DNA of 64,000 bases from Pseudomonas sp. PDNC002 (GCF_016919445.1 NZ_CP070356.1:255501-319500), one strand, 5' to 3'. Counted from the first letter of the stretch, positions 48,597 to 57,946 are shown. A program made the numbers and translations. Notes: generated from the letters alone by a model not told the origin.

Positions 48597-50297
48597 ATGA
48601 AAATCAGCAGACAAGCCTACGCCGACATGTTCGGCCCCACCGTCGGCGACCGCGTGCGCCTGGCTGACACCAACCTGTGGGTCGAGGTGGAGCAGGACTT
48701 CACCGTCTACGGCGAGGAAGTGAAGTTCGGCGGCGGCAAGGTCATTCGCGACGGCATGGGCCAGGGCCAGGGCTGCGCTGCCGAGGTGGTCGACACGGTG
48801 ATCACCAACGCGCTGATCATCGACCACTGGGGCATCGTCAAGGCCGACGTCGGCCTCAAGCACGGCCGCATCGCCGCCATCGGCAAGGCCGGCAACCCGG
48901 ACATCCAGCCCGGCGTCAGCATCGCCCTGGGCGCCAGTACCGAAGTGATCGCCGGCGAGGGCATGATCCTCACCGCCGGTGGCATCGACACGCACATCCA
49001 CTTCATCTGCCCGCAGCAGATCGAAGAGGCGCTGATGAGCGGAGTGACCACCATGATCGGCGGCGGCACCGGGCCGGCCACCGGCACCAACGCCACCACC
49101 TGCACCTCCGGCCCATGGCACATGGCGCGCATGCTCCAGGCCGCCGACGCCTTCCCGATGAACATCGGCTTCACCGGCAAGGGCAACGCCAGCCTGCCGC
49201 TGCCGCTGGAAGAGCAAGTGCACGCCGGCGCCATCGGCCTGAAGCTGCACGAGGACTGGGGCACCACCCCGGCGGCCATCGACAACTGCCTCTCCGTGGC
49301 CGACCGCCTCGACGTGCAGGTGGCGATCCACACCGACACCCTCAACGAATCCGGCTTCGTCGAAACCACCCTGGCCGCCTTCAAGGGCCGCACCATCCAC
49401 ACCTATCACACCGAAGGTGCCGGCGGCGGCCACGCGCCGGACATCATCAAGGCCTGCGGCTTCGCCAACGTGCTGCCCAGTTCGACCAACCCGACCCGGC
49501 CCTTCACCCGCAACACCATCGACGAGCACCTGGACATGCTCATGGTCTGCCATCACCTGGACCCGAGCATCGCCGAGGACGTGGCCTTCGCCGAGTCGCG
49601 TATTCGCCGCGAGACCATTGCCGCCGAAGACATCCTCCACGACCTTGGCGCCTTCAGCATGATCAGCTCCGACAGCCAGGCCATGGGCCGCGTCGGCGAA
49701 GTGATCACACGCACCTGGCAGACCGCCGACAAGATGAAGAAGCAGCGCGGCGCGCTGGAGGGCGACAGTGCGCGCAACGACAACTTCCGCGCCAAGCGCT
49801 ACATCGCCAAGTACACCATCAACCCGGCGATCACCCACGGCGTGGCCCATGAAGTGGGCTCCATCGAAGTGGGCAAGCTGGCCGACCTGGTGCTCTGGCG
49901 CCCGGCCTTCTTCGGCGTGAAGCCGAGCCTGATCCTCAAGGGCGGTGCCATCGCCGCGAGCCTGATGGGCGACGCCAACGCCTCGATCCCGACGCCGCAG
50001 CCGGTGCATTACCGGCCGATGTTCGCCAGCTACGGTGGCAGCCGCCACGCCACCTGCCTGACCTTCATCAGCCAGGCGGCATTCGACCTCGGCGTGCACC
50101 ACGAGCTGGGCCTGCGCAAGGCCATCGGCGTGGTGAAGGGTTGCCGCAACGTGCAGAAGACCGACCTGATCCACAACGCCTACCTGCCGCACATCGAAGT
50201 GGATGCGCAGAACTACCAGGTGCGTGCGGATGGTCAGTTGCTGTGGTGCGAGCCGGCTGACGTGCTGCCGATGGCACAGCGGTATTTCCTGTTCTGA
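48597..50297 (+). CDS. ureC: Urease alpha (catalytic) subunit
   Basis: A 566-residue amidohydrolase-fold subunit with the bi-nickel site. Ligands and catalytic residues are all visible: HIHF, the carbamylated lysine K216 in [37 protein letters not shown], and the flap His region [21 protein letters not shown]. Length matches the family (566-570). GGGAGCCCCG precedes the start. An inverted repeat lies after the stop. Expected induction is through the ureD sigma-54 promoter, with readthrough of the A repeat. Confidence 0.98.
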   Translation: MKISRQAYADMFGPTVGDRVRLADTNLWVEVEQDFTVYGEEVKFGGGKVIRDGMGQGQGCAAEVVDTVITNALIIDHWGIVKADVGLKHGRIAAIGKAGNPDIQPGVSIALGASTEVIAGEGMILTAGGIDTHIHFICPQQIEEALMSGVTTMIGGGTGPATGTNATTCTSGPWHMARMLQAADAFPMNIGFTGKGNASLPLPLEEQVHAGAIGLKLHEDWGTTPAAIDNCLSVADRLDVQVAIHTDTLNESGFVETTLAAFKGRTIHTYHTEGAGGGHAPDIIKACGFANVLPSSTNPTRPFTRNTIDEHLDMLMVCHHLDPSIAEDVAFAESRIRRETIAAEDILHDLGAFSMISSDSQAMGRVGEVITRTWQTADKMKKQRGALEGDSARNDNFRAKRYIAKYTINPAITHGVAHEVGSIEVGKLADLVLWRPAFFGVKPSLILKGGAIAASLMGDANASIPTPQPVHYRPMFASYGGSRHATCLTFISQAAFDLGVHHELGLRKAIGVVKGCRNVQKTDLIHNAYLPHIEVDAQNYQVRADGQLLWCEPADVLPMAQRYFLF

Positions 50298-50337
50298 CAG
50301 CTCGAACTGGAAGCCTGATACGAAAGAGGGCGCGAAA

Positions 50338-50382
50338 AAGGATCCCTGAAGAAAAGTCGGCGACAAATCTTCCGGGATCCTT
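50338..50382 (+). terminator. Long inverted repeat downstream of ureC
   Basis: AAGGATCCCTGAAGA pairs with TCTTCCGGGATCCTT (one mismatch) around a 15-base loop, 40 bases after ureC. There is no pure T-run, so termination is likely but not certain. Confidence 0.55.
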
Positions 50383-50480
50383 CAATTCGTCAGCAGGCGG
50401 GCATCTTTCCTGACGGCGATACGATGGCTACCCTGCGCGCCCCGGAAAAGAAGTCCGGGGTCAATTCTCAGGAGAGTCAC

Positions 50481-50807
50481 GTGAAGATCACCCGTATCGC
50501 CGCCGCCCTGCTCGCCACCGCCGCCATCGCCGGCTGCACCGGCACCCCGATGAAAACCCAGAGCTACACCCCCGATCAGTACACCGTGATCGGCCACAGC
50601 GAGGGCAAGGCCACCGGCCTGATGCTTCTGGGCGTCATCCCGATCCAGCAGAATAACCGCTTCGTCCGCGCGCAGAACGCGGCTATCAAGGCCAAGGGCG
50701 GCGATGCGCTGATCAACACCCAGGTGCAGGAAAAGTGGTTCTGGGCCTGGGTCCTGAACGGCTATACCACCACCGTTTCCGGTGACGTGATCAAGCTGAC
50801 CAAGTAA
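50481..50807 (+). CDS. Small hypothetical lipoprotein
   Basis: A 108-residue predicted lipoprotein. GTG 50481 starts a compact signal peptide (KITRIAAALLATAAIAGC) with lipobox AIAGC, and AGGAG lies six bases upstream. The mature region YTVIGHSEGKATGLMLLGVIPIQQNNRFVRA is conserved-looking with a short hydrophobic stretch, then GGDALINTQVQEKWFWAWVLNG. I do not assign a function. It probably corresponds to the small gene that follows ureC in PAO1. A GC hairpin follows the stop. Confidence 0.85.
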   Translation: MKITRIAAALLATAAIAGCTGTPMKTQSYTPDQYTVIGHSEGKATGLMLLGVIPIQQNNRFVRAQNAAIKAKGGDALINTQVQEKWFWAWVLNGYTTTVSGDVIKLTK

Positions 50808-51161
50808 GGCCCATACGCTTTCCGGACCGGCGCGCAATGCCCGGTCCGGTCTGATCCCTTGCCATAGGTCAAGCGTTTCCCGATCCCACACCCCGACTCC
50901 CGCCGATTGAGATTCGTCTTATTCGGCCGGCTGAACACGCGCTGAACAATGAGTCCACTGAACCCGCGCTGCTGCGGGTCGGGCAGGGCTCTGAAGTCCG
51001 GAGTGCTGCCCTCCCCTTGCCTGATGCGATCAGGCGCCATCACCCGGTGCAGGAAGGATCCGCTCTTGGAAGCCCAAGCTTCCGCTCTTCAGCCAGTGAA
51101 CGGCTCCTTGCGCCGGAACACGCATCCGCTCACCGAGTGTGCGGGCGCAAGGAGGACTGCA
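50808..51161 (+). other. Intergenic region upstream of the autotransporter gene
   Basis: The 354 bases contain no clear gene. At the left end is a hairpin (50822-50849). The rest is the leader and promoter region of the autotransporter gene, with a reiterated CTGAAC motif near 50930-50965. The autotransporter frame stays open from 50949, but that stretch is not protein-like. Confidence 0.5.
50822..50849 (+). terminator. Hairpin after the small lipoprotein gene
   Basis: CCGGACCGG and CCGGTCCGG form a perfect 9-bp stem with a 10-base loop, 14 bases after the stop; it is followed by TCTGATCCCTT, not a clean T-run. Confidence 0.55.
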
Positions 51162-53804
51162 ATGCGCTTCACGAAAACTCTGCTGGCGACCCATGTCGCC
51201 CTCGCCATTGCCCTGGCGGGGCAGATCGGCACGGCCAGCGCCACCTGCACAACCAGCGGTGATGGCAAGACGTACACCTGTGACGAAACCCTCTGGTGGG
51301 GCCTCGGCAGCGCCGTGGAAAGCGTCCATGTCGATACCGGCAACGCACGCGGCAGCATGGGCCCCATGGCTGGCTTCGCCATGTACGGCAACGGCTCGAC
51401 CTGGAACCTCAAGGAAGCGACGCTGATGACCGGCACCACCTCGGGCCTGCTCAGTGGCTACAAGGCCGATGCCATCCAGGCCAACATCGGCACCAACAAC
51501 ATCTCCATCGACAAGCTGACCATCGTCACCAAGGGCTCATCGGCAGACGGCATCAACGTCACCGAGAACGCGTTCAACTCCACGGTCACTATCGGTGACA
51601 ACGCCAGCATCACCACGTCCGGCATGGGCGTACGGGCCAATACCTCCAAGAATGGCGGCACCAACCGCATTCTCCTGGGAAAGGGTGCGGTGATCAGCAC
51701 CAGCGGCAGTGGCAGCAACGGCAGTGACGGCAACGGCTATGCGGTCTACGCCGGTAACCGCGACAGCGAAGCATTGCTGTACAAAGGCGATGCCGAAGTC
51801 CGCATCGACGACGGCAGCACCATCAGCACCTCCGGCTCGGCAGCCCACGCCGTGTTCGCCAACCGCGGCGGCGAGATTCACCTGGGCAGCACCGACATCA
51901 CCACTGGCAAGAACAACGCCTACGGCATCTATGCGCAAACGCTGGAAGACTTCAACGGCATGCGCGGCGGCAAGGTGCACCTGTATGGCGACACCAAAGT
52001 CACCGTGATCGACGGCACCCGCGCCATGGCGGCCAACGGTGCCGACTCCAGCATCGTCTCGGAGAACGCCGCGATCTACGTGATCGACAGCAGCGCGGCG
52101 GACGATCTCGCCAACCGCAAGGGAGCCGCCCTGTACGCCGAGAACCTCGGCAAGCTGGACCTGAAGATGGCCGCCGGCTCCTACCTCAACGGCACCACCA
52201 GCACCGCCACCGACGGCGTGATCGACCTGGCCATGGACGGCTCAACCAGCCGCTGGTTCATGACCGGCAACTCCAACCTGACCAACCTGAGCCTTACCGA
52301 TGGCGCGCAACTGGTCTACGACCGCCACGACGAACACGGCGCCTATACCTACAAGACGCTGACCGTGGATGGCGACTTCACCGGCGGCGGTCATCTGCTG
52401 ATGAATACCTACCTGGGTGACGACACCTCGGAAACCGACAAGCTGGCCATCACCGGCAACACCTCGGGTGAAACCCGCGTGACGGTCAACAACACCACCG
52501 GCCCGGGTGACGAAACGCTGGAAGGCATCCAGATGATTACCGTGGGCGGCACCTCGGCGGGCGAGTTCAAATCCGACCGCGTGACCGAGGGCGGCTACGA
52601 GTACGTGCTGCGTCGTGGCGGCAGCTTTGTCGGCTCCACTGGCTCGAACAGCGACTGGTACCTGACCTCGTACAAGCCGACCGAACCGGAAGATCCGGAC
52701 CCCATCGATCCGGGTCCTGAAGATCCAGGTCCGGTCGATCCAGGCCCCGAGGATCCGGGCCCCGTCGATCCGGGTCCTGAAGACCCCGGTCCCATCGCCC
52801 CGACCCCGGAGAAACCCGCGCCGAGCGACAAGGACCGCGTGCGCCAGCCCGAGGGCGGCAGCTACACCGCCAACATCGCGGCGGCCAACACGATGTTCCT
52901 GCACCGCCTGCACGACCGCACCGGCAACCTGACCTACCTCGATCCGGATACCGGCAAGGAAGTCACCTCTATGCTGTGGATGCGCAACGTCGATGGCTCG
53001 ACCCGTTGGGAAGACAGCACCGGCCAGCTGAAGACCGAGGCCAACCGCTACGTGCTGCAGATCGGCAGCGACCTGTACCGCAAGGAAACCGATAACGGCG
53101 ACTGGGTACTCGGCGTGATGGCCGGCTATGCCAACGGCAACTCGACCACCAAGTCGCGCATCACCGGCTACCGCTCGCGTGGTGAGATCGATGGCTACAG
53201 CGTCGGTGTCTATGGCACCTGGTACGAGAACAAGCAGGACGAGAACGGCGCCTATGTCGATAGCTGGGTACTCTGGAACGAGTTCGACGCCGACGTGAAA
53301 GGCGACCAGCTGGCCAAGGAAAACTATGACCTCAAGGGCATCACCGCCTCCATCGAGGCCGGCAAGACCTTCGAAGTGGCGAAGACCGAAAGCGCCAGCT
53401 ACTACGTGCAGCCCCAGGCGCAGGTGGTGTACATGGGCGTCAAGGCCGACAGCCATCGCGAGGCCAACGGCACCAAGGTCACCGGCAAGGGCGACGGCAA
53501 CGTCATGACTCGTCTCGGCGCCCGTGCCGCCGTGCGCAGCAACCAGGCTGGCGGCTTCGCCAACACCTACGGCGTGGAGCCCTACGTGGAGACCAACTGG
53601 ATCCACAACTCCAAGGACTTCGGCGCGAAGATGGGCAGCAGCAAGTTCGAGATGGACGGTGCCAGCGACATCTTCGAGGTGAAACTCGGTGCCACCAGCA
53701 AGGTGAACAGCCGGGTCAACGTCTGGGGTGAGGTCGGCAAGCAATACGGCGACAACGGCTACCGCGACCAGGCGGTGACGCTGGGACTCAAGGTCAACTT
53801 CTGA
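51162..53804 (+). CDS. Autotransporter (type V secretion) with beta-helix-like passenger
   Basis: An 880-residue protein. The signal peptide is residues 1-27 (THVALAIALAGQIGTASA), followed by a short double-cysteine motif (TCTTSGDGKTYTC). The passenger (about 45-500) is rich in Gly/Thr/Asn/Ser with repeating TITTSG/GTNNISI-like strands, suggesting a pertactin-type beta-helix. A Pro/Asp/Glu linker (about 506-560) contains three 10-residue repeats DPGPEDPGPV. The C-terminal autotransporter barrel (about 600-880) ends in Phe (LGLKVNF). It is expected on the outer-membrane surface. No protease triad or RGD is evident, so adhesin is a guess. AAGGAGG precedes the ATG at ideal spacing. Confidence 0.93.
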   Translation: MRFTKTLLATHVALAIALAGQIGTASATCTTSGDGKTYTCDETLWWGLGSAVESVHVDTGNARGSMGPMAGFAMYGNGSTWNLKEATLMTGTTSGLLSGYKADAIQANIGTNNISIDKLTIVTKGSSADGINVTENAFNSTVTIGDNASITTSGMGVRANTSKNGGTNRILLGKGAVISTSGSGSNGSDGNGYAVYAGNRDSEALLYKGDAEVRIDDGSTISTSGSAAHAVFANRGGEIHLGSTDITTGKNNAYGIYAQTLEDFNGMRGGKVHLYGDTKVTVIDGTRAMAANGADSSIVSENAAIYVIDSSAADDLANRKGAALYAENLGKLDLKMAAGSYLNGTTSTATDGVIDLAMDGSTSRWFMTGNSNLTNLSLTDGAQLVYDRHDEHGAYTYKTLTVDGDFTGGGHLLMNTYLGDDTSETDKLAITGNTSGETRVTVNNTTGPGDETLEGIQMITVGGTSAGEFKSDRVTEGGYEYVLRRGGSFVGSTGSNSDWYLTSYKPTEPEDPDPIDPGPEDPGPVDPGPEDPGPVDPGPEDPGPIAPTPEKPAPSDKDRVRQPEGGSYTANIAAANTMFLHRLHDRTGNLTYLDPDTGKEVTSMLWMRNVDGSTRWEDSTGQLKTEANRYVLQIGSDLYRKETDNGDWVLGVMAGYANGNSTTKSRITGYRSRGEIDGYSVGVYGTWYENKQDENGAYVDSWVLWNEFDADVKGDQLAKENYDLKGITASIEAGKTFEVAKTESASYYVQPQAQVVYMGVKADSHREANGTKVTGKGDGNVMTRLGARAAVRSNQAGGFANTYGVEPYVETNWIHNSKDFGAKMGSSKFEMDGASDIFEVKLGATSKVNSRVNVWGEVGKQYGDNGYRDQAVTLGLKVNF
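52707..52796 (+). repeat. Three 30-bp in-frame tandem repeats in the autotransporter linker
   Basis: Units at 52707, 52737 and 52767 each encode DPGPEDPGP plus Val/Val/Ile. The copies differ at synonymous positions, so the protein sequence is better conserved than the DNA. Confidence 0.9.
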
Positions 53805-53816
53805 CGGAGCCGAACG

Positions 53817-53849
53817 AAGGCCGCTCCACGGCAGTGGAGCGGCCTTTTC
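53817..53849 (+). terminator. Intrinsic terminator of the autotransporter gene
   Basis: AAGGCCGCTCCAC-ggca-GTGGAGCGGCCTT has a 13-bp perfect stem ending in CCTTTTCT, 12 bases after the stop. Confidence 0.92.
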
Positions 53850-53965
53850 TATGCCCGTCACATTTCAATGGAAATACCTGACAATTCGATCAACCTTTTT
53901 CCGCCGGAACAGTCGTACAACACTACTGCTATTCTCTCCTCCTCAACGGCGAAGGTGACGTACCA

Positions 53966-54592
53966 ATGACGGCGATGAATTCCCAGACGAACGAACGCGC
54001 CGGCATTTCGCCCGCCCTCGCCGCGCTGCGTGCCGCCACCCATGCCCTGCACGCCGATCTCGACAGCCGCTCGCCGCTCACCGCTTCGCTATCGCGCGCC
54101 GACTACCTCGAACATGCCGCCCGCGTGCTGGGCTGGATGCGTCCGCTCGAACAAGGGCTTTGGCAGGCCTGGCCGGATGCTGCGGACGCCGGGCTGCGCG
54201 GGGCAAAGTCGCAGTGGCTGGAAAGCGACCTGCTGGACGGCGGCTACGACACCGAGCGCCTGCGTGCACTGCCGGACTGCGCGGCCGCGCCGGTCGCCAC
54301 TTCGCGCGCCGAAGCCTTCGGCATCGCCTACGTCGCCGAAGGCGCGACCCTCGGCGGCCGCGTGCTCTACAAGCGACTCAGGCAACCGCTGGAGCCCTTG
54401 CCACTGCGCTGGCTGCAGGGCTACGGCGACGACACCGGAGAACGCTGGGGCACCTTCCAGCGCCTGCTCGCCGAGCACGTCACCAGCCCGGAGGACATCG
54501 CCCAGGCTCAACGCGCCGCGGTGCAAGCCTTCACGTCATTCCGCGACTGGGTGCTCGACGCTCCCGAAGCACGGCGGACCGAGCGCCCATGA
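53966..54592 (+). CDS. bphO: Heme oxygenase (BphO type)
   Basis: A 208-residue alpha-helical heme oxygenase that opens heme to biliverdin, the chromophore of the adjacent phytochrome. The N-terminal helix ALRAATHALHADLDSRSPL carries candidate proximal histidines H26 and H29. The distal helix motif GIAYVAEGATLGGRVLYKRL holds the glycines over heme. The stop overlaps the bphP start by four bases (ATGA), so the pair is an operon. The start at 53966 (MTAMNS) may instead be the second Met. In PAO1 the bphO-bphP pair lies elsewhere (PA4116-4117). Confidence 0.93.
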   Translation: MTAMNSQTNERAGISPALAALRAATHALHADLDSRSPLTASLSRADYLEHAARVLGWMRPLEQGLWQAWPDAADAGLRGAKSQWLESDLLDGGYDTERLRALPDCAAAPVATSRAEAFGIAYVAEGATLGGRVLYKRLRQPLEPLPLRWLQGYGDDTGERWGTFQRLLAEHVTSPEDIAQAQRAAVQAFTSFRDWVLDAPEARRTERP

Positions 54593-56751
54593 GCGACCAG
54601 CCCGTCACCCTCGCCAACTGCGAGGACGAACCTATCCATGAGCCCGGAGCGATCCAACCCCACGGCGCGCTGATCGCCCTGGATGAACAGGGCCAGGTGC
54701 TGGGCTTCAGCGACAATCTCGGCAGCATGCTCGGGATTACCCCGCAGCTGGGCCTGCCGTTGGCCGAAGAAGACGTCGGCGGCAACGTGCTGACCATGCT
54801 CGCCGAGGGCCTTCGCGAAACCGGCCCCTGGGTCAACAGCGTGGAGGCACGCATCGGCCGGCGCTTCTTCGACGTGATCGGACATAGTCACGAGGGTGTG
54901 CGCTACCTGGAGTTCGAACGTCGGGCCAGCGGAACCGCCTCCTTCACCACATTCGCCCTGAATGCCCAGCGCCTGGTCAGCCAGCTGCAACTGCGCAACG
55001 ACGTCGAGAGCCTGCTGGTCAGCGTCACCGACGAAGTCCGCCGCATGACCGGCTACGACCGGGTCATGGCCTATCGCTTCAACGAGGATGACTCCGGCGA
55101 GGTGGTCGCCGAAGCCCGCCGCGAAGACCTGGAAAGCTACCTCGGCCAGCGTTACCCGGCCTCGGACATTCCCGCCCAGGCGCGCCGCCTGTACCTGCAG
55201 AATCCCGTGCGCCTGATCGGCGATGTGGCGTACCAGCCAGTCGCCGTGCGGCCCACGCTGAATCCGCGCAGCCGGCGGCCGTTCGACCTGAGCTTCAGCA
55301 CCTTGCGCAGCGTCTCGCCGATTCACTGCGAGTACCTGACCAACATGGGGGTGCGCGCCTCGATGAGCATTTCCATCGTCGTGGCAGGGCGTCTGTGGGG
55401 ATTGTTCTCCTGCCACCACATGAGCCCGAAGGTGGTGCCCTACCCGATCCGCATGTCCTTCCAGGTGTTCTCCCAGGTGTGCAGCGCCATGGTCGAACGC
55501 CTGGAGCAGAGCCGCATCAGCGAGCTGCTGCGGCAGGCCTCGGAGCGCCAGCAGGCGCTGCTGCGCCGCACCCGCGATTCCGACGATCTGCTCAGCGCGC
55601 TGACCCGCCCCGGAGGTAATGTCGCCGACCTGCTGCCGTGCGACGGCGCGGTGGTGATGCTCGGTGGCCGCGCCAGCAGCATTGGCGGTGACTTCGAGGA
55701 AATGGCCATCGCCATGGTCGCCCAGTTGCAGCAGGACGACGACATCGACCTGTTCCACAGCGATCAGCGCCTGGAGCTGCCGGGCGACCACGACCCGCGC
55801 TACTGCGGGGTCATGGCCATCCGTTTCCATCGCCAGGAGTCAGGCTGGATCGTCTGGCTACGCCTGGAGCAGGTGCACCGTATCCGCTGGGGCGGCAAGC
55901 CAGAGAAGATCATCAGCACCGGTCCGTCCGGCCCACGCCTGACGCCGCGCGGCTCGTTCGAGGCCTGGGAGGAGGTGGTGCGTGGCCGCTCCATGCCCTG
56001 GACCGGCATCGACCTGAGCATCGCCGAAAAGCTGCGCATGGAACTGGTGGAGCTGTGCCTGAACCGCGCCGGCGAAATCGACCGCATGCGCCAACGGCTC
56101 ATCGCCGTGCTCGGCCACGACCTGCGCAACCCGCTGCAATCGATTTCGATGGCGGCGGCGATGCTGTCTTCCAGCGATGTGCGCAACGCCGAACTGCGCC
56201 AGCACATCACGTATTCCAGCAGCCGCATGGAAAGGCTGATCAGCCAGATCCTGGAGATGAGCCGGCTGCAGAGCGGCGGTGGAATGACCGTGGCGCCAGC
56301 GCACGCCGATCTCTCGCGGCTGGTACGCGACATCGTCCAGGAGACCGACGTGGCCTACCCCGGCCTGGCCATCGAGACGGCCATCGAGGACGACGTACAG
56401 GCCCAGGTCGACCCGGACCGCTACCTGCAGGTAGTGGCCAACCTGCTGAGCAATGCCCGCCACCACGGCCGCCCCGGCCGTCCGGTGCTGGTGGAGCTCA
56501 GCCGCCAGGGCGACCTGGCGCGGCTGAGCGTCCTCAACGAAGCCGAAGTGCTGGACGAGGCGCGCCTGGCCAGTCTCTTCCTGCCGTTCAAGCAGGACGT
56601 CGCCGGCCATGGCCGCAACAAGAGCGGGCTGGGTATCGGGCTGTACATATCCCAGGCGATCGTTGCCGCCCACGGCGGCAGGATCGAAGTGGACCAGGCC
56701 GACGGCATCATCACCTTCAGTGTCCTGGTGCCGCTGCAACCCGCTACCTGA
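54589..56751 (+). CDS. bphP: Bacteriophytochrome histidine kinase
   Basis: A 720-residue red/far-red photosensor kinase. Order: PAS (about 1-120) with chromophore-binding Cys11 in LANCEDEPIHEPGAIQPHG; GAF (about 130-310) with PASDIPAQARRLY and the SVSPIHCEYLTNMGV pocket; PHY (about 320-490) with the tongue motif PRGSF; HisKA with H510 in VLGHDLRNPLQS; HATPase (about 600-720). The N-box NLLSNARHHG is present, but the G1 box DxGxG is replaced by LNEAEV; GLGIGLYI is intact. No receiver domain is attached and no response-regulator gene is nearby. Confidence 0.96.
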   Translation: MSDQPVTLANCEDEPIHEPGAIQPHGALIALDEQGQVLGFSDNLGSMLGITPQLGLPLAEEDVGGNVLTMLAEGLRETGPWVNSVEARIGRRFFDVIGHSHEGVRYLEFERRASGTASFTTFALNAQRLVSQLQLRNDVESLLVSVTDEVRRMTGYDRVMAYRFNEDDSGEVVAEARREDLESYLGQRYPASDIPAQARRLYLQNPVRLIGDVAYQPVAVRPTLNPRSRRPFDLSFSTLRSVSPIHCEYLTNMGVRASMSISIVVAGRLWGLFSCHHMSPKVVPYPIRMSFQVFSQVCSAMVERLEQSRISELLRQASERQQALLRRTRDSDDLLSALTRPGGNVADLLPCDGAVVMLGGRASSIGGDFEEMAIAMVAQLQQDDDIDLFHSDQRLELPGDHDPRYCGVMAIRFHRQESGWIVWLRLEQVHRIRWGGKPEKIISTGPSGPRLTPRGSFEAWEEVVRGRSMPWTGIDLSIAEKLRMELVELCLNRAGEIDRMRQRLIAVLGHDLRNPLQSISMAAAMLSSSDVRNAELRQHITYSSSRMERLISQILEMSRLQSGGGMTVAPAHADLSRLVRDIVQETDVAYPGLAIETAIEDDVQAQVDPDRYLQVVANLLSNARHHGRPGRPVLVELSRQGDLARLSVLNEAEVLDEARLASLFLPFKQDVAGHGRNKSGLGIGLYISQAIVAAHGGRIEVDQADGIITFSVLVPLQPAT

Positions 56752-56770
56752 GTGATGGCGCGCAACGAAC

Positions 56771-56793
56771 AACGGCGCCCGAAGGCGCCGTTT
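56771..56793. terminator. Hairpin between bphP and the convergent zinc-finger gene
   Basis: AACGGCGCC-cgaa-GGCGCCGTTT: 9-bp stem with A/T ends, usable in both directions, 20 bases after bphP and 21 before the zinc-finger gene stop. Confidence 0.8.
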
Positions 56794-56813
56794 CCATAGC
56801 GGCGAGCCACGCC

Positions 56814-57080
56814 TCAGCGCAACTGGCTGTCCTTGCTGCCGCGACGGTTGTAGCCGGCGTAGCTGGCCTGCTCCCGGTCGTGCTCGGTCTGGCACTTCAC
56901 GCACAGGTGCACACCGGGAATGGCCTTGCGCCGTGCCTCGGGAATCGGGGCGTCGCACTCTTCGCAGTGCGTCAGGCTTTCGCCCTTGGGCATCTGGCTG
57001 CGCGCCCGCGCGATGGCATCCTCGATCGTGCTGTCGATCTGTTCCTGAACCGCTCCGTCGTTTGCCCAGCCACTGGCCAT
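56814..57080 (-). CDS. DksA/TraR-family C4 zinc-finger protein (YbiI-like)
   Basis: An 88-residue protein. The TraR/DksA zinc finger CEECDAPIPEARRKAIPGVHLC ends in CxxC (CVKC), giving four cysteines. The N-terminus is a short helix (VQEQIDSTIEDAIARARSQM) rather than the long coiled coil of DksA, so it probably cannot reach the RNA polymerase active site the same way. It corresponds to the small DksA-like protein next to this locus in PAO1. GAGGTTGCC precedes the ATG. Confidence 0.9.
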   Translation of the reverse strand: MASGWANDGAVQEQIDSTIEDAIARARSQMPKGESLTHCEECDAPIPEARRKAIPGVHLCVKCQTEHDREQASYAGYNRRGSKDSQLR

Positions 57081-57255
57081 GGCAACCTCCGCTGATTGAT
57101 CAGTCCTTGTACAGATATGCAGGCCCAGGCGGGCAATTGCAAGAGGAAGCTCGCGAATGAATCAGTCGTAAGCCGAGAAATCTCGGAATCATCTGACATG
57201 CACGAAGGACGTCAAAATCGAGAATGGCGGACATTTTCTCCCCGAGGAACAGTCC

Positions 57256-57921
57256 ATGCGATCCTTCCGCCCTCTTCTCGCGAGCCTGCTGCTGAGCAAC
57301 GTGCTGCTTTGCTCCGCCCAGGCCGCCCAACCGGCCACGCCGGCGCAGTACAACGACCCGCTGGTGCAGGACATCGAACGCTACCTGCTGCTGTACAGCG
57401 CCACCGGCGACGAGCGTTTCCTGGAGCGCCTGAACAGCCTGGGCGTCGTGCTGGAGCAGAAGCTGGCCACCCAGGACAAGGCGGCGTCCCTGAAGGACAT
57501 CTGGCAGCTTTACCAGCAGACGCTGGTCAAGGTGCGCGACGCCTACGGCAAGAAGGGCGTCGACCTGAAGCAGGCGGTGAAGCAGACGCGGGAAGTGGGC
57601 GACCTGTTCAATACCTTCCTCATCGCGGGCTCGGACCCTCAGCCCAAACTGCTGGCCGAGCTGCGCGAGCTGGCGCTGCTGGAAGCGCGAAAGGCCAATG
57701 GCAAGCTGCTGGGCGTCGCGACGGAGAAAGACACCAAGCGCATCGGCGAACTCCAGGAGTCGGTGCAACAGCAACTCCAGGCGCTGCCGGCCAACAGCGA
57801 CCGCGACGGCCTGCTGATGCGCTGGAGCTACCTGCGCAAGACGGAAACCGACAAGGGCACGCTGCTCTATCCGTTCAACGCGCAGATCGAGTACCTCACC
57901 ACCCACTTGCCCCAGAGCTGA
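57256..57921 (+). CDS. Exported helical hypothetical protein
   Basis: A 221-residue protein with a clear signal peptide (residues 1-23, LLASLLLSNVLLCSAQA). The mature part is predicted almost entirely helical (YNDPLVQDIERYLLLYSATGD, LKQAVKQTREVGDLFNTFLI). I recognise no family motif. No lipobox is seen, since the Cys at about 19 is inside the hydrophobic core (LLCSAQA). GAGGAACAGTCC precedes the ATG. The convergent PEP-mutase-family gene ends 26 bases later. Confidence 0.8.
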   Translation: MRSFRPLLASLLLSNVLLCSAQAAQPATPAQYNDPLVQDIERYLLLYSATGDERFLERLNSLGVVLEQKLATQDKAASLKDIWQLYQQTLVKVRDAYGKKGVDLKQAVKQTREVGDLFNTFLIAGSDPQPKLLAELRELALLEARKANGKLLGVATEKDTKRIGELQESVQQQLQALPANSDRDGLLMRWSYLRKTETDKGTLLYPFNAQIEYLTTHLPQS

Positions 57922-57946
57922 GGCTCTCGGGGCGGGCAGCGCGGTC

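Noticed and set aside
46440-50297. Possibility that the urease locus is non-functional because ureE, ureF and ureG are missing
   Set aside because: Pseudomonads commonly encode these accessory genes apart from ureDABC, and all structural-subunit active-site residues are present.
48279-50366. 695-codon minus-strand open frame over ureC
   Set aside because: It is exactly antisense to urease alpha, whose active-site motifs are intact. No ribosome-binding site or protein-like sequence.
50949-51161. Possible extended signal peptide for the autotransporter
   Set aside because: The extra 71 residues are Arg/Cys-rich and do not resemble known extended signal regions. An ideal AAGGAGG precedes 51162.
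52690-52800. Short tandem repeat considered as a possible CRISPR or non-coding array
   Set aside because: It is three in-frame 30-bp units with no spacers, encoding a linker. Not CRISPR, and there are no cas genes in the window.
52242-53861. Minus-strand open frames over the autotransporter, including a Gly-Pro-Gly-Ser repeat peptide near 52600-52830
   Set aside because: The repeat is the mirror of the DPGPEDPGPV linker codons. The plus-strand gene has a signal peptide, barrel and terminator.
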